55,178 nt of DNA from Defluviitaleaceae bacterium (GCA_009788055.1 WQSG01000014.1:1-55178); one strand, 5' to 3'; positions 44,332 to 53,442 are shown, counted from the first letter of the stretch. Numbers and translations are program-made. The notes: a model not told the origin generated them from the sequence alone.

Positions 44332-44361
44332 TTGCAAAACTAAAGCCGTTTGTTGTATAAT
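44332..44361 (+). promoter_or_regulatory. Upstream promoter of VTC-DUF4956
   Basis: TTGCAA (44332-44337) and TATAAT (44356-44361) are 18 bp apart. They would give a leader of about 190 nt. Confidence 0.6.
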
Positions 44362-44417
44362 GTTTTGGTAAGTATTACGCGTTAGCGAATTTTTTTGTAC
44401 CAAAAATAATAAATCTC

Positions 44418-44446
44418 TTGTCAAAATGCACAAAAGGGTATAAAAT
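44418..44446 (+). promoter_or_regulatory. Second promoter of VTC-DUF4956
   Basis: TTGTCA (44418-44423) and TAAAAT (44441-44446) are 17 bp apart. Confidence 0.5.
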
Positions 44447-44513
44447 AAACCTCATCGGGGGTGGCAAATATGTCAGATACTACATAAAATCACATACACA
44501 ATGCAAAACACAC

Positions 44514-44525
44514 ACCACCGGTGGT
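44514..44525. promoter_or_regulatory. Perfect 12-bp palindrome in the VTC leader
   Basis: ACCACCGGTGGT lies between the second promoter and the VTC start and could be an operator or a small hairpin. Confidence 0.4.
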
Positions 44526-44554
44526 TATTATTATGTAAGAAGGGGTGAAAGTAT

Positions 44555-45256
44555 ATGCCTAAATACCGGTTTGAAAAAAAATATCTACTTAACGAGCATA
44601 CTGCGGTTTTGTTGCGCTCGCGTGTTGCGGCCATAATGAAACCCGATGAAAACGGCGGTTCGTACGTTATAAGTAATATGTACTTGGATGACCGTATTGA
44701 CAGTTTTTACTATGCCAACCAACTTGGTAAATATTCCCGCGATAAATACAGGCTTCGCTACTACAATGGGGACAAATCCTTTATACGGCTGGAACGCAAA
44801 CACAAAGACGGTGCAATTTCTTACAAAGACTCTATGCGAATCACCAGAGAACAATATCAAAACATGAAAGAAGGGAAGTTCGAGTTCCTTCTTAAAGAAG
44901 AAGCACGGCTTTTGCAAATGCTGGCAATGATTTACAGACTGCGGGGCTTGCGTGCGTCCTCCATATTCTCCTACAGGAGAGAGGCGTATGTGTACGAACC
45001 AAACAATGTTCGCATAACCTTTGACAGCCCCCTTTTCCAAACGGATGACACCAAGAAGGGGCGTATCCACTACGAACCTCTAAAAATAAACTATGGTCAC
45101 GAACCGTATTTCCCCATGCTTCTTGAAGTAAAATATGCAGATTTTTTACCCGAAACAATAAAAAGAGTATTAAACGGCTTTCCGCTGGCTCACACGGAAA
45201 TGTCTAAATATGCAATATCCAGGGAGAGAGGAGTTTTACCATATGGGAAGACTTGA
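44555..45256 (+). CDS. VTC-domain protein (polyphosphate polymerase-like)
   Basis: This 233-residue protein has KYRFEKKYLL, ISNMYLDDRIDSFYYA, KYRLRYYNGDKSFIRLERKHK (K and R clusters of the tunnel) and PMLLEVKYADFLPE. These match the VTC catalytic domain that makes polyphosphate. GAAGGGGTGA precedes the ATG. The next gene overlaps by 14 bp. Together with CotH and DUF4956 it forms a cluster seen in other Clostridia, possibly linked to surface or wall phosphorylation (inference). Confidence 0.87.
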   Translation: MPKYRFEKKYLLNEHTAVLLRSRVAAIMKPDENGGSYVISNMYLDDRIDSFYYANQLGKYSRDKYRLRYYNGDKSFIRLERKHKDGAISYKDSMRITREQYQNMKEGKFEFLLKEEARLLQMLAMIYRLRGLRASSIFSYRREAYVYEPNNVRITFDSPLFQTDDTKKGRIHYEPLKINYGHEPYFPMLLEVKYADFLPETIKRVLNGFPLAHTEMSKYAISRERGVLPYGKT

Positions 45257-45923
45257 TGTAATGGACAATCTGCTTGCAGACCCTCACTTGCAGGTGATTC
45301 AAGTAGTAGGAGGGCTTAGGCCCGAAAACGTAGTTATGACTTTACTTGTCGCAACTATATGTGCAATTGGTATTTTTCTTGTGTACAGGTTCTTCAACCG
45401 CAGTGTGCTTTACAGCGAAAACTTCAACGTACTTATCGTTATGCTTTGCGTTGTTACATCCTTCATCATTATCACCATCGGCACAAACATCGTCCTAACG
45501 CTTGGCATGGTTGGTGCGCTGTCCATAGTGCGCTTCCGTGCCGCAGTAAAAGACCCGCTGGATGTTGGCTTCCTTTTCTGGGGCGTTGCCGCAGGTCTTA
45601 CCGCAGGCGCACAGCTTTTCTGGGTGGCTCTTCTCGGCACAGCCTTTGTTGCTATCCTTTACATCGGCTTTACCACCATCCGCTTTGAAAGACGCGCTTT
45701 CCTTCTCATCGTTCGCTACAGCAACGAAGCCGAGTCTGCCGTTGCGGTTCACTTGGACAAGTTCAAACACAAGCTTAAAAACAAAACCATCAGCGGCGAC
45801 TTCACAGAACTCACTCTTGAAGTTAAAGTTTCACGCAACAACACCACCTTCCTTGACCCGCTGAAAGAAACCGACAACGTTGATAACGTCGTTCTGGTTG
45901 AATACACCGGCGATTACGCTTAA
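45243..45923 (+). CDS. DUF4956 membrane protein
   Basis: This 226-residue protein has about four membrane segments (about 28-47, 58-80, 90-110, 118-142), with LGMVGALSIVRFRAAVKDP as a conserved signature, and a cytosolic C-terminal domain. ATG 45243 follows AGAGGAG. It is translationally coupled to VTC (14-bp overlap). The family is usually found with VTC genes, and its role is unknown. A repeat with a terminator hairpin follows. Confidence 0.85.
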   Translation: MGRLDVMDNLLADPHLQVIQVVGGLRPENVVMTLLVATICAIGIFLVYRFFNRSVLYSENFNVLIVMLCVVTSFIIITIGTNIVLTLGMVGALSIVRFRAAVKDPLDVGFLFWGVAAGLTAGAQLFWVALLGTAFVAILYIGFTTIRFERRAFLLIVRYSNEAESAVAVHLDKFKHKLKNKTISGDFTELTLEVKVSRNNTTFLDPLKETDNVDNVVLVEYTGDYA

Positions 45924-45933
45924 TTAAAAAAAA

Positions 45934-46110
45934 CCATGGGGCTCCGCCCCACACCCCGGAAACTTTTGAAAAAGTTTCATCAAAACTTTAACGAAAAACC
46001 CGCGCAATTCGCGCGGGTTTTTGAGTTGCGTTGGATAGCTTATCGCTAGTCCACATTTAAAGTTTTTGTTCAAACTTTTCGGGGTGCGGGGCAGAGCCCC
46101 GCGAACTTGT
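45934..46110. repeat. Palindromic repeat, inverted pair, behind DUF4956
   Basis: GGGGCTCCGCCCC, AACTTTTGAAAAAGTTT and CAAAACTTTAACG are followed by CCCGCGCAATTCGCGCGGG with a T run (terminator-like, 46000-46024). A reversed copy, TTAAAGTTTTTGTTCAAACTTTT with GGGGCAGAGCCCC, then follows. Two half elements thus face each other. Confidence 0.85.
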
Positions 46111-46126
46111 TGTTAAAATCCTTTTC

Positions 46127-47422
46127 TTACACCTCAAACTCCTCAAATTCGCTGTGGATGTCCTCGTCGGAAAGGCCGCCCTTTGCCATTTGGAAGCTGT
46201 TGCTTCCGAGAACTTGGGCTGTGGTTTGGGATGGGTTTTGGTGCAGGATGTTTGTGAGTTCTATGAAATCGCGTATGATTTCGCGGGGGGTTATGTGGGT
46301 CGCCGCGCCTACGCGGTTGTATTCTACGGTGAGGAAGTACAGGAGGTCTTCGTGGGTGAGGGCGGGTGCGTAGTTGAAAAGAGTTGAGTGAATGTCGCGC
46401 AGTTTTTCGATTAGTACATACATTTCTTCTTGGGTTAGCATGGTTAGGCGGATTATGGGGGCGGTGAGGTCTTTGAGGTCTGCGGTGGCGAAATGCCCTT
46501 CGGATAATCGCGAGCGCAGGGCTTCGTAGCTGAAAACGCCGCGGTATTTGTCCTCTATGCACTGGGGTGTGCCGCCCATAAGAAAACCTATGTGGTGGGC
46601 TTTGCCCTGCAAAACGTCGTTGTAAATGGTTAGGATTTTTTCGTAGTTATTTGCGCGGGTGATGGAGTTTGGTATTTTGAAAATATTTACCAGCTCGTCA
46701 ACGACAACGAGCAAGCCCTTGTATCCCGCGCCCACAAGAAATGCCGCGAATATTTTTAGAAAATCATACCAGTTTTCGTCTGTTACGGTGAAGTTTATAT
46801 CAAGGTCGGCTTTTGCGTCGCGGCGGGTTGGGTACTCGCCGCGAAACCATTTCAGCACATTGCTTTTTAGCGCGGTGTCGTCTTCGCGGTAGGCGCGGTA
46901 GTATGTTGCAACGGCCTTCGCAAATTCAAAGCCGTTTACCATTCCCTCAAGCTGACTTGATACCGCGAAAATTCGCGCTTCAACATCTTGCGCTGTGCCG
47001 CCGTTTGCCGTCACTTCCGCCATTATTCCCGATATCCAGCGTTCAAGGATTAGCGGCAACGCGCCGCCATCAGGCTTCGATTTTGTGGAAAGATTTTGCA
47101 TCAGCTCTTTGTAAGTCGCCAGCCCCTGCCCTTTTGTTCCTGCAAAGCGGCGTTCGGGCGAGAGGTCGGCATCTACCACAGCAAAGCCTTTTGCCGTGGC
47201 GTAGTTGCGTATGGTTTGCAGAAGGAAACTTTTTCCGCTACCGTATTTGCCCACGATAAACCGAAACGACGCGCCGCCGTCTGCAATCATATCAATATCA
47301 TGCAAAATAGCCGAAATCTCTTGTGCGCGTCCCACCGTGATATACTCCAGCCCAACGCGTGGCACAACCCCGCCTTTTAGCGCGTTTAGTAGTATATTTG
47401 CAATTCTGGACGGCACTTTCAT
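46127..47422 (-). CDS. BrxD-like ATP-binding protein (DUF2791)
   Basis: This 431-residue P-loop ATPase has Walker A GKYGSGKS (58-65) and a Walker B-like LLVVVDELVNIF (about 234-245), followed by AHHIGFLMGGTPQCIEDK and RGVFSYEALRSRL, features of the BrxD / DUF2791 ATPases of BREX phage-defence systems. There is no BREX methylase, BrxC or Lhr helicase in the window. The protein appears intact. It may be a stand-alone DUF2791 ATPase or part of a dispersed system. The ATG at 47422 has only a distant GGAG. Confidence 0.8.
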   Translation of the reverse strand: MKVPSRIANILLNALKGGVVPRVGLEYITVGRAQEISAILHDIDMIADGGASFRFIVGKYGSGKSFLLQTIRNYATAKGFAVVDADLSPERRFAGTKGQGLATYKELMQNLSTKSKPDGGALPLILERWISGIMAEVTANGGTAQDVEARIFAVSSQLEGMVNGFEFAKAVATYYRAYREDDTALKSNVLKWFRGEYPTRRDAKADLDINFTVTDENWYDFLKIFAAFLVGAGYKGLLVVVDELVNIFKIPNSITRANNYEKILTIYNDVLQGKAHHIGFLMGGTPQCIEDKYRGVFSYEALRSRLSEGHFATADLKDLTAPIIRLTMLTQEEMYVLIEKLRDIHSTLFNYAPALTHEDLLYFLTVEYNRVGAATHITPREIIRDFIELTNILHQNPSQTTAQVLGSNSFQMAKGGLSDEDIHSEFEEFEV

Positions 47423-47529
47423 TCGGCTATCAACTCCGTTTTTTTTTGGAATATTCTAGCACAAAACCCAAGGCTTGTCACAATCACAAACGCTGTCGAA
47501 TAATATACATTGAAGGAGGTGTTATATAT

Positions 47530-47931
47530 ATGTATAGCGACGTATGCGGTTTTTGGTCAAGCACTGCCCGTCCTGTTTCTTGTTGTAAAGGCGACGAAAA
47601 AATCCGCCCCACTTCGGGAAGCGGTTTCTTTGAAAAGAAAATTTTAATTTCGGGCGATTCAGATACAATGGAGTCGCCGTGGTTTTACAGCGGATTATCT
47701 GATGCCATCACATTTTTTGTTTACAACAAAGGGGATTGCGAAATTACCGTTCACATGAAAAAAAGCCCTGATTCGATATTGTTTGTAGAATATCCGCAAA
47801 AAATAAAAATACTGGCGGGAGAAATTGCAGAGATAATACCACACACATTGTCTAAATATGTAAGACTTGTTGTAAATTCCGAAGTTGACGGAATACATTG
47901 CGAAGCGATTTTTCAAACGCAAGTGCGGTAA
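47530..47931 (+). CDS. DUF6385 protein 1
   Basis: This 133-residue protein is cysteine-poor apart from VSCCKGD, with beta-strand-like sequence and a DAITFFVYNKGDCEITVHMK segment typical of DUF6385 proteins. No signal peptide. GGAGG lies 10 bp before the ATG. A second DUF6385 gene and a glycosyltransferase follow. Function unknown, possibly a spore- or surface-associated protein. Confidence 0.65.
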   Translation: MYSDVCGFWSSTARPVSCCKGDEKIRPTSGSGFFEKKILISGDSDTMESPWFYSGLSDAITFFVYNKGDCEITVHMKKSPDSILFVEYPQKIKILAGEIAEIIPHTLSKYVRLVVNSEVDGIHCEAIFQTQVR

Positions 47932-47990
47932 TGGTACAAGAACCTTTTTGTGTGTATCGGCATAGCTTGTACTATAAAGGAGGTGAAAAC

Positions 47991-48494
47991 ATGAACTCAC
48001 TTGTATTCAATACTACCGCCAATGAGCTGCGCGCAGGGGTTTACGGCTACAACCAAAGCACCGAAGCACTACAGCTGTTGCAGTTAAATACCGACGGCGA
48101 ACTGCTTATTGCGGGTGACTTTAGCTTGTCGGGCGATATAACCATTGCCAACTCTGTATTAACCGTTTTTGTTGAAGGAAATTTGTTTACGGCAAATGTG
48201 CAAGAATTGGAAGGCGTAACTTCTACAGGTATCGCGCTTGCGGCAACAGACATTTCGCAAATGAGAACATCCACAATGTTTGTGGACAATACCGACGATA
48301 ACCCCATAACCGTCACCTTGCAGTTAAGTCCCGACGGGACAACCTATTTCAACGACCCAAACTACACCAATGTTGTAGTAGACGCAAACTCTTCCCAAAT
48401 TATAGCGGTTGGAATTTTTGCACAGTACGCGCAACTCGAATATGACCCGGGTGCATTGGCAACATTTTCTGTATATTTCAATGCACAGGCGTAA
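47991..48494 (+). CDS. DUF6385 protein 2
   Basis: This 167-residue protein is Thr/Asn/Asp-rich and beta-rich, with TSTMFVDNTDDNPITVTLQL and YAQLEYDPGALATFSVYFNA, the pattern of DUF6385 proteins. GGAGG precedes the ATG. Its high Thr/Ser content would offer O-glycosylation sites, and a glycosyltransferase gene follows, but this link is an inference. Confidence 0.7.
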   Translation: MNSLVFNTTANELRAGVYGYNQSTEALQLLQLNTDGELLIAGDFSLSGDITIANSVLTVFVEGNLFTANVQELEGVTSTGIALAATDISQMRTSTMFVDNTDDNPITVTLQLSPDGTTYFNDPNYTNVVVDANSSQIIAVGIFAQYAQLEYDPGALATFSVYFNAQA

Positions 48495-48506
48495 TTAGAA
48501 ATTTAT

Positions 48507-48536
48507 GCAGAGGTCGGTTAACGGCCTCTGCTTCTT
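48507..48536 (+). terminator. Weak hairpin behind DUF6385 gene 2
   Basis: GCAGAGGTCG pairs with CGGCCTCTGC around GTTAA, followed by a weak T run. It may be a partial terminator, since the glycosyltransferase starts just behind it. Confidence 0.55.
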
Positions 48537-48554
48537 ATAAATGGGGGATAACAG

Positions 48555-50285
48555 ATGAACACATTAAGTTTGTGCATGATTGTAAAAAACGGCGAAAAAT
48601 ATATAGAGCAATGCATCGAAAGTATTTTGCCCGCAATAACGGAAATGATTGTTGTTGATACGGGGTCTGCCGATTCTACTTTGGAAAAAATAAAGCGGTT
48701 TAATCCATCGATTTTTCATTTTGAATGGAAAAACAATTTTGCGGATGCAAGGAACTTTTCGTTGCAATATGCAAGGGGAGATTATGTAATCGTGTTGGAT
48801 GCCGACGAAATTATTTACGCGGAAGACTTGCCGAAACTTATGGAAGCGGTTAAAAACACAAGTGCGGATTGTATCACCGTGCGGTTTCACAATCTTACGG
48901 ACGAAAAAGATGAAAATATGTTTAGCATTCACGAAGGACTGCGAATTTTTAAACGGGGAGCGTTCCGCTTTTGCGGAGCTATTCACGAACAGCCTGTATT
49001 CAATTTTTCGGGGAAGCCGCTAATGGAGCATTCCATGGTTAGGGTCAAGCATTTTGGATATTTGAAATCTAACACAGCCGCAAAATTTGAGCGCAACATG
49101 GCTATTTTGCAAGATGTTCTGGAAAAAAACCCAAACGATGCCTTTCACCTGTTTAACATGGGCAACCAGTATATGAGCATAGGCGACAACAAAACAGCCC
49201 TCAAATTTTACGACAGGGCAGACCGCCTTAAAGATATAACACTGGCATACTCTCCGCACTTAATATTTAGACGCGCCGCCTGCTTGAAAAATTCGGGAAG
49301 ATGGGAAGAATGCTTGCTTGCCGCCGCCGAAGGGCTAAAGCATTATCCGTCCTGCACAGACCTTGAATTTCTACGCGGAACAATCCTTGCAAAACTAAAA
49401 CGGTTTACCCTTGCCATTTCAAGTTTTGAAAAATGCGCCGCAATGAACCAAGCCCCGCCCAATCTTTGCTTCTTCCCCGACACGGCAACATCGCGCCCTC
49501 TTATAGAACTCGCGGAAATTTACAACTACATGGACGACCACAAAAACGCCGTGGATAATTATTTGAAAGCCTTAAAAATTGACGGCAAAAAGTATTTTTT
49601 GGTTTACAAAATCGCCGCGTCGTTAAACAAAATGTTTGACGACAAAAACATTGTTTACCAAAACATTTGCAATCTGTTTGCAGATATTAATACGAAACAA
49701 ACAGCAATTGTAATTGCAGACGCGCTTCTGAATGAAAGGCTTTTCACACAAGCCGCCACTGCACTAAGCCGCTATGTAAATGAAACCGACACAGACATTT
49801 TCTTTCTAAAAGGCAGAATGCTTTTTTACTCCAAAGACTACAAAGCGGCATTTTCTAATTTCAAAAATTCCATTCCCTCCGCCACGGGAATACTGCCAAA
49901 AAACCGCGCACACACATACATGACTGCCTGTGCCTTGTTATGCCGCGACTGCCTTCTTAAAGAACCCATTTGGGATTCTTCGGAAGCCGCTGTTTATCAC
50001 GCTTTTCTCTGCGAAAGCGATGCCGCGTTGGATAAAAAAACCCTTCACACCATTTCGGATGTATTGTCGCACTTGCTTGCCGTCCGCGAATATGATGCCT
50101 TTCAAAAAGCCCTGAATGTGCTTAACTTGGTAGACAGCAATGATGTTTTGCTGTATCTGTCCAAGGTGTATTCTGATAACAACTTCCGCGATATGGCTGT
50201 TAAAACCATTCTGCGCTCCATTAAAGAACTTGGCGCACTCAATTCTGCCGCCGCAGATATTTTGCACAAAGAATTTGTGGTGTAA
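48555..50285 (+). CDS. Glycosyltransferase family 2 with TPR repeats
   Basis: This 576-residue protein has a GT-A domain: LSLCMIVKNGEKYIEQCIES, VVDTGSADST and the DxD-type VLDADE (about residues 80-85), then GAFRFCGAIHEQPV. From about residue 190 to the end there are TPR-like helices (AFHLFNMGNQYMSIGDNKTA). Similar enzymes glycosylate flagellin or surface proteins in Clostridia. GGGGGATAACAG precedes the ATG. The DUF6385 proteins just upstream are candidate substrates. Confidence 0.85.
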   Translation: MNTLSLCMIVKNGEKYIEQCIESILPAITEMIVVDTGSADSTLEKIKRFNPSIFHFEWKNNFADARNFSLQYARGDYVIVLDADEIIYAEDLPKLMEAVKNTSADCITVRFHNLTDEKDENMFSIHEGLRIFKRGAFRFCGAIHEQPVFNFSGKPLMEHSMVRVKHFGYLKSNTAAKFERNMAILQDVLEKNPNDAFHLFNMGNQYMSIGDNKTALKFYDRADRLKDITLAYSPHLIFRRAACLKNSGRWEECLLAAAEGLKHYPSCTDLEFLRGTILAKLKRFTLAISSFEKCAAMNQAPPNLCFFPDTATSRPLIELAEIYNYMDDHKNAVDNYLKALKIDGKKYFLVYKIAASLNKMFDDKNIVYQNICNLFADINTKQTAIVIADALLNERLFTQAATALSRYVNETDTDIFFLKGRMLFYSKDYKAAFSNFKNSIPSATGILPKNRAHTYMTACALLCRDCLLKEPIWDSSEAAVYHAFLCESDAALDKKTLHTISDVLSHLLAVREYDAFQKALNVLNLVDSNDVLLYLSKVYSDNNFRDMAVKTILRSIKELGALNSAAADILHKEFVV

Positions 50286-50372
50286 CCATGATTGCATCAC
50301 AGACGAAATTGCGGAAGGCAAACGCACTGCGGCAACCACAGAAGAAGTTTTCGGACAGGTCTAATTATGTAG

Positions 50373-50437
50373 TTGTCATTTTAGCCGGAACACGCGAAAA
50401 TTTTTACGACGAATTAAAGCGCGTTGCAAAATGACAA
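50373..50437. repeat. Inverted repeat behind the glycosyltransferase
   Basis: TTGTCATTTT (50373-50382) and AAAATGACAA (50428-50437) are perfect complements with 45 bp between. No T run follows. A structural RNA or element scar is possible. Confidence 0.35.
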
Positions 50438-50457
50438 TTGATGTATAAGACGATATT

Positions 50458-51399
50458 TTATGATGCTACACCCCGTTCGCAACGGTTGCCCCACGAATCC
50501 AGCAAATCGTCGTTGCGGTATACATAGATTATTTCGCAGTTGTTTGGGCATTTTTCGCACTCTTTGCCCTTTGTTACGAAGGAGACTTCTTGTATATTGA
50601 AGTCGAAGGATTTTGTGTTGCCCTTGGTTTTTGCCAGAACGGCAACGCCAAGGCAACCCATCAAGTGACCGAAGTCGTCTACGTAAACTTCATGCCCCAG
50701 AACTTGCGAGAACGCGCGGACTACGCCCACATTTTTACTTACGCCGCCTTGGAAAACCGTTGGGGCGGCAATTTTTTTGCCTTTGCCTACATTATTTAGG
50801 TAGTTGTTTACCACGGCGTTGCAAATGCCCGCAACAATATCTTCTTTTTTGTGGCCTATCTGCGCCTTGTGAACAAGGTCGCTTTCGGCAAAAACGGTGC
50901 AACGGGCGGCAATGCGCGTGGGGTTTTGAGACTTTAGTGCCATTTCGCCAAGCTCGTCTATGGCAAGACCCAGCCGCTTTGCCTGCGACATCAAAAACGA
51001 GCCCGTCCCTGCCGCGCAAATTGTGTTCATTGCGTAGTCGGTGACTATGCCGTTGTTAAGCAAAATGATTTTGCTGTCTTGGCCGCCTATTTCCAAAATG
51101 GTGCGAACGTCGGGGACACGGCTCATTGTTCCAACCGCGTGGGCGGTAATCTCGTTTTTTACAACTTGCGCCCCAAGTACCGTGCCAATTAGTTTTCTTG
51201 CAGAACCCGTTGTGCCAACCGAAACAACATCCACGGCGGGCGGCAACTGCCCCTTTAATTCTGCCAAAACGCGCTTTACCGCGCCTATTGGGTCGCCCTC
51301 TGTCCACAAGTACGAATGCGCAATAATCTGCGCGTCTGCGTCAATCACAACGCCCTTTGTGGATATGCTGCCTATGTCAATTCCCAAATATGCTTGCAT
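50458..51399 (-). CDS. 2-hydroxyacyl-CoA dehydratase-type activase (BadF/BadG/BcrA/BcrD family)
   Basis: This 313-residue ASKHA ATPase has GIDIGSISTKGVVID, SVGTTGSARKLIG, LEIGGQDSKII, CAAGTGSFL and ARCTVFAESD, with the two cysteines (in CAAG and ARCTV) that bind a bridging [4Fe-4S] cluster in the dimer. It drives ATP-dependent electron transfer to a partner dehydratase. The start ATG overlaps the previous stop (TAATG). The next two genes upstream are the likely partners. Confidence 0.9.
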   Translation of the reverse strand: MQAYLGIDIGSISTKGVVIDADAQIIAHSYLWTEGDPIGAVKRVLAELKGQLPPAVDVVSVGTTGSARKLIGTVLGAQVVKNEITAHAVGTMSRVPDVRTILEIGGQDSKIILLNNGIVTDYAMNTICAAGTGSFLMSQAKRLGLAIDELGEMALKSQNPTRIAARCTVFAESDLVHKAQIGHKKEDIVAGICNAVVNNYLNNVGKGKKIAAPTVFQGGVSKNVGVVRAFSQVLGHEVYVDDFGHLMGCLGVAVLAKTKGNTKSFDFNIQEVSFVTKGKECEKCPNNCEIIYVYRNDDLLDSWGNRCERGVAS

Positions 51400-52478
51400 T
51401 ATTTCACCGTCTCCCTTTTCATTTCAATCATATCGTAGAAGGCTTCAAGCCTTGTTTTTACGCCTGTTTCCGAAGTTTGCGAGTCGAAACTGAAATACAA
51501 AATTGGAATGCCCAAGTCTTCGCTAATTTTTTGACAGATGGGAATTGAATTTACCTCAGGCGTACAGCCAAAAGGTTTTAAATGGATAATCCCGTCGTAT
51601 CCGTTTTTTGCGAAATACACGCATTTTGCAACACTGTCTGTACCGTCCGCACCGATATCATATGTGGCATAACCCTCCGACTCCTTCACCAGATATGGGA
51701 TTTTATGCTTTGGCGAAAACAGCAAGTACGACACATCTATGAAGCGCGTTACCTCTATGCCAAACTTGGCAAGTTCTTTCTCTATGAAGTAGTTTGAAAA
51801 CGGCTCCATCAAAACATACAACTCGCCCACAACGCCGATTTTAAGCGCGTTTTGCGGCTTGTTAAGCGGTACGGATTCCAATTTTCGCATTGCCTGCTTG
51901 TACAACTTGCCAACCGTGAAAATACTTTTTGCCTTCGCAACGTCCCGCAAAAAAGTGTTTTCTATTTCTTCCAGCGTGCCCGCTTGCGTTTCAAAACCGA
52001 TATTCTGCCGCACGTAACGCTCAATTTTGTCCATTGCGAAAACAATTCGCACGGCAAGTAAAATTGCTTTAATCGTTCTCGCGTATGTAAGCCTAGGATT
52101 AAGCCGCTTGAACATACCATAAAAGTCTCTAAGGCTTCTGTTGCGGCTGTTCGTTTCCAAAATGCACATTTCAAATTCATAGCCCAAGTCGCGCAAAATT
52201 TGCTCCTGAACCTCATTGTAGAAACCCATTCTGCAATCCCCGCTCGTATGAAAAAGAACCGTCGCACCATTTTCCAACGCTTCAATAAAATTACCCAAAT
52301 TGTACTTGAACGGTATGCAAACAAACTCCGGACTGTGCTTGCTTCCCAGCTCGATAGTCTTTTTTGTAATCGACGGCGCAAGCATTACTTCGCCGCTGTC
52401 GCCCACCAATTCCTCAATCAATTTCTTAATCGGGACGCTGTACTTGCCCATATGCGGAAACGAAATTTTATGCTTCAT
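51399..52478 (-). CDS. 2-hydroxyacyl-CoA dehydratase-like component
   Basis: This 359-residue protein shows HKISFPHMGKYSVPIKKLIE, SPEFVCIPFKYNLGNFIEA, VLFHTSGDCRMGFYNEVQEQ and HLKPFGCTPEVNSIPICQ, matching the acyl-CoA dehydratase / DUF2229-type family that occurs with BcrA-like activases. Cysteines in FVCIPF, GDCRMG and FGCTPE may hold a cluster. It overlaps the next gene by 4 bp and the activase by 1 bp, so the three are one operon. Substrate unknown. Confidence 0.8.
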   Translation of the reverse strand: MKHKISFPHMGKYSVPIKKLIEELVGDSGEVMLAPSITKKTIELGSKHSPEFVCIPFKYNLGNFIEALENGATVLFHTSGDCRMGFYNEVQEQILRDLGYEFEMCILETNSRNRSLRDFYGMFKRLNPRLTYARTIKAILLAVRIVFAMDKIERYVRQNIGFETQAGTLEEIENTFLRDVAKAKSIFTVGKLYKQAMRKLESVPLNKPQNALKIGVVGELYVLMEPFSNYFIEKELAKFGIEVTRFIDVSYLLFSPKHKIPYLVKESEGYATYDIGADGTDSVAKCVYFAKNGYDGIIHLKPFGCTPEVNSIPICQKISEDLGIPILYFSFDSQTSETGVKTRLEAFYDMIEMKRETVK

Positions 52479-53395
52479 TTTGAAGTCTCCTTTTTTGCTT
52501 CCAATATATCAATGAAACTTTCGATTCGTGTGTGCAGGCCGGCTTCGCCAAAGTTGGAGTCTATTACAAGATTTGTCATGGGGATGTCTTTTACTTTGCG
52601 CTGGATTAGTTCTATGGCAAGGGAGTCGGGGCCGCATGGGAAGGTTGTCATGAAAATTATGCCGTCTATTTTGTCGCTGTAGTGGACGATAGAACCTGTT
52701 AGGTGCTTATTGTATCGCCAGTACATGGTGCGCGAGATGGTTTTGGATTTTTCGCACATATGGGCAATGTCGGGGATGTCTGCATAGAGGACGGCGGCGT
52801 TAAGGGATTCTAATGCGCGCACTATTGGCTCGCCGATTAGCGCGTCATAGATATTGTAGGGGTGTGCCACAATTAACACTTTTAGTTTGGGGCTTTGCAG
52901 TAGGGCGTGTTGCGCGGCTTGCAGTTCCAGTTCGTAATTTTTTAACGCGGCGGCGGCATTTTTGTAGGCTTGTTTTACTGCGGCGGGTTTCGCGCCCAGT
53001 TCGTCGCCCAGTTTTTTGTATGCATTCCATTCCGTTTGGCCGTCTTCGTAATCGATATTTATGTGGATTAATTTCGCTTGCGGAAAGGTTGCCCGAACAA
53101 TGTCGTATATTCCGTAGAACTTTGTGCAGGTTGCGTCACCGTTTTCGTAAATGGCGATTCGCGGTACAAAAATATAGTCGCACTTGCCAATCAGCCATTC
53201 TACATGACCCATGTATACCTTGGCAGAGGTGCAACTTTCGTCTATAGACGCGTTTATTCCCGCGTCCAAAATGGCTTTGTTTGTGTTGGGACTTACCACA
53301 ACATTAAGCCCCAGTTCTTCAAAAAAACTGCGCCACATAATTTGATATTTGTAATATAAAAACGCTTTGGGAATTCCTATTTTAATTTCCGCCAA
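52475..53395 (-). CDS. 2-hydroxyacyl-CoA dehydratase-like component (DUF2229-type)
   Basis: This 306-residue protein starts around IKIGIPKAFLYYKYQIMWRS, has ASIDESCTSAKVYMGHVEWL (cluster cysteine), VPRIAIYENGDATCTKFYGI and MTTFPCGPDSLAIELIQ. It pairs with the 51399 gene as a split dehydratase-like system. The start is uncertain: TTG at 53395 is the only in-frame candidate before a stop, and GAGGGG abuts it. Operon with the two genes below. Confidence 0.78.
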   Translation of the reverse strand: MAEIKIGIPKAFLYYKYQIMWRSFFEELGLNVVVSPNTNKAILDAGINASIDESCTSAKVYMGHVEWLIGKCDYIFVPRIAIYENGDATCTKFYGIYDIVRATFPQAKLIHINIDYEDGQTEWNAYKKLGDELGAKPAAVKQAYKNAAAALKNYELELQAAQHALLQSPKLKVLIVAHPYNIYDALIGEPIVRALESLNAAVLYADIPDIAHMCEKSKTISRTMYWRYNKHLTGSIVHYSDKIDGIIFMTTFPCGPDSLAIELIQRKVKDIPMTNLVIDSNFGEAGLHTRIESFIDILEAKKETSK

Positions 53396-53442
53396 CCCCT
53401 CGCTTTTGTGCTAAAAACAAATAGCATAATGTACGAGAATTG

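Noticed and set aside
44362-44554. Cyclic-di-GMP or other riboswitch in the VTC leader
   Set aside because: The long leader invited this idea, but the GEMM core and other consensus elements are not present; only a 12-bp palindrome is seen.
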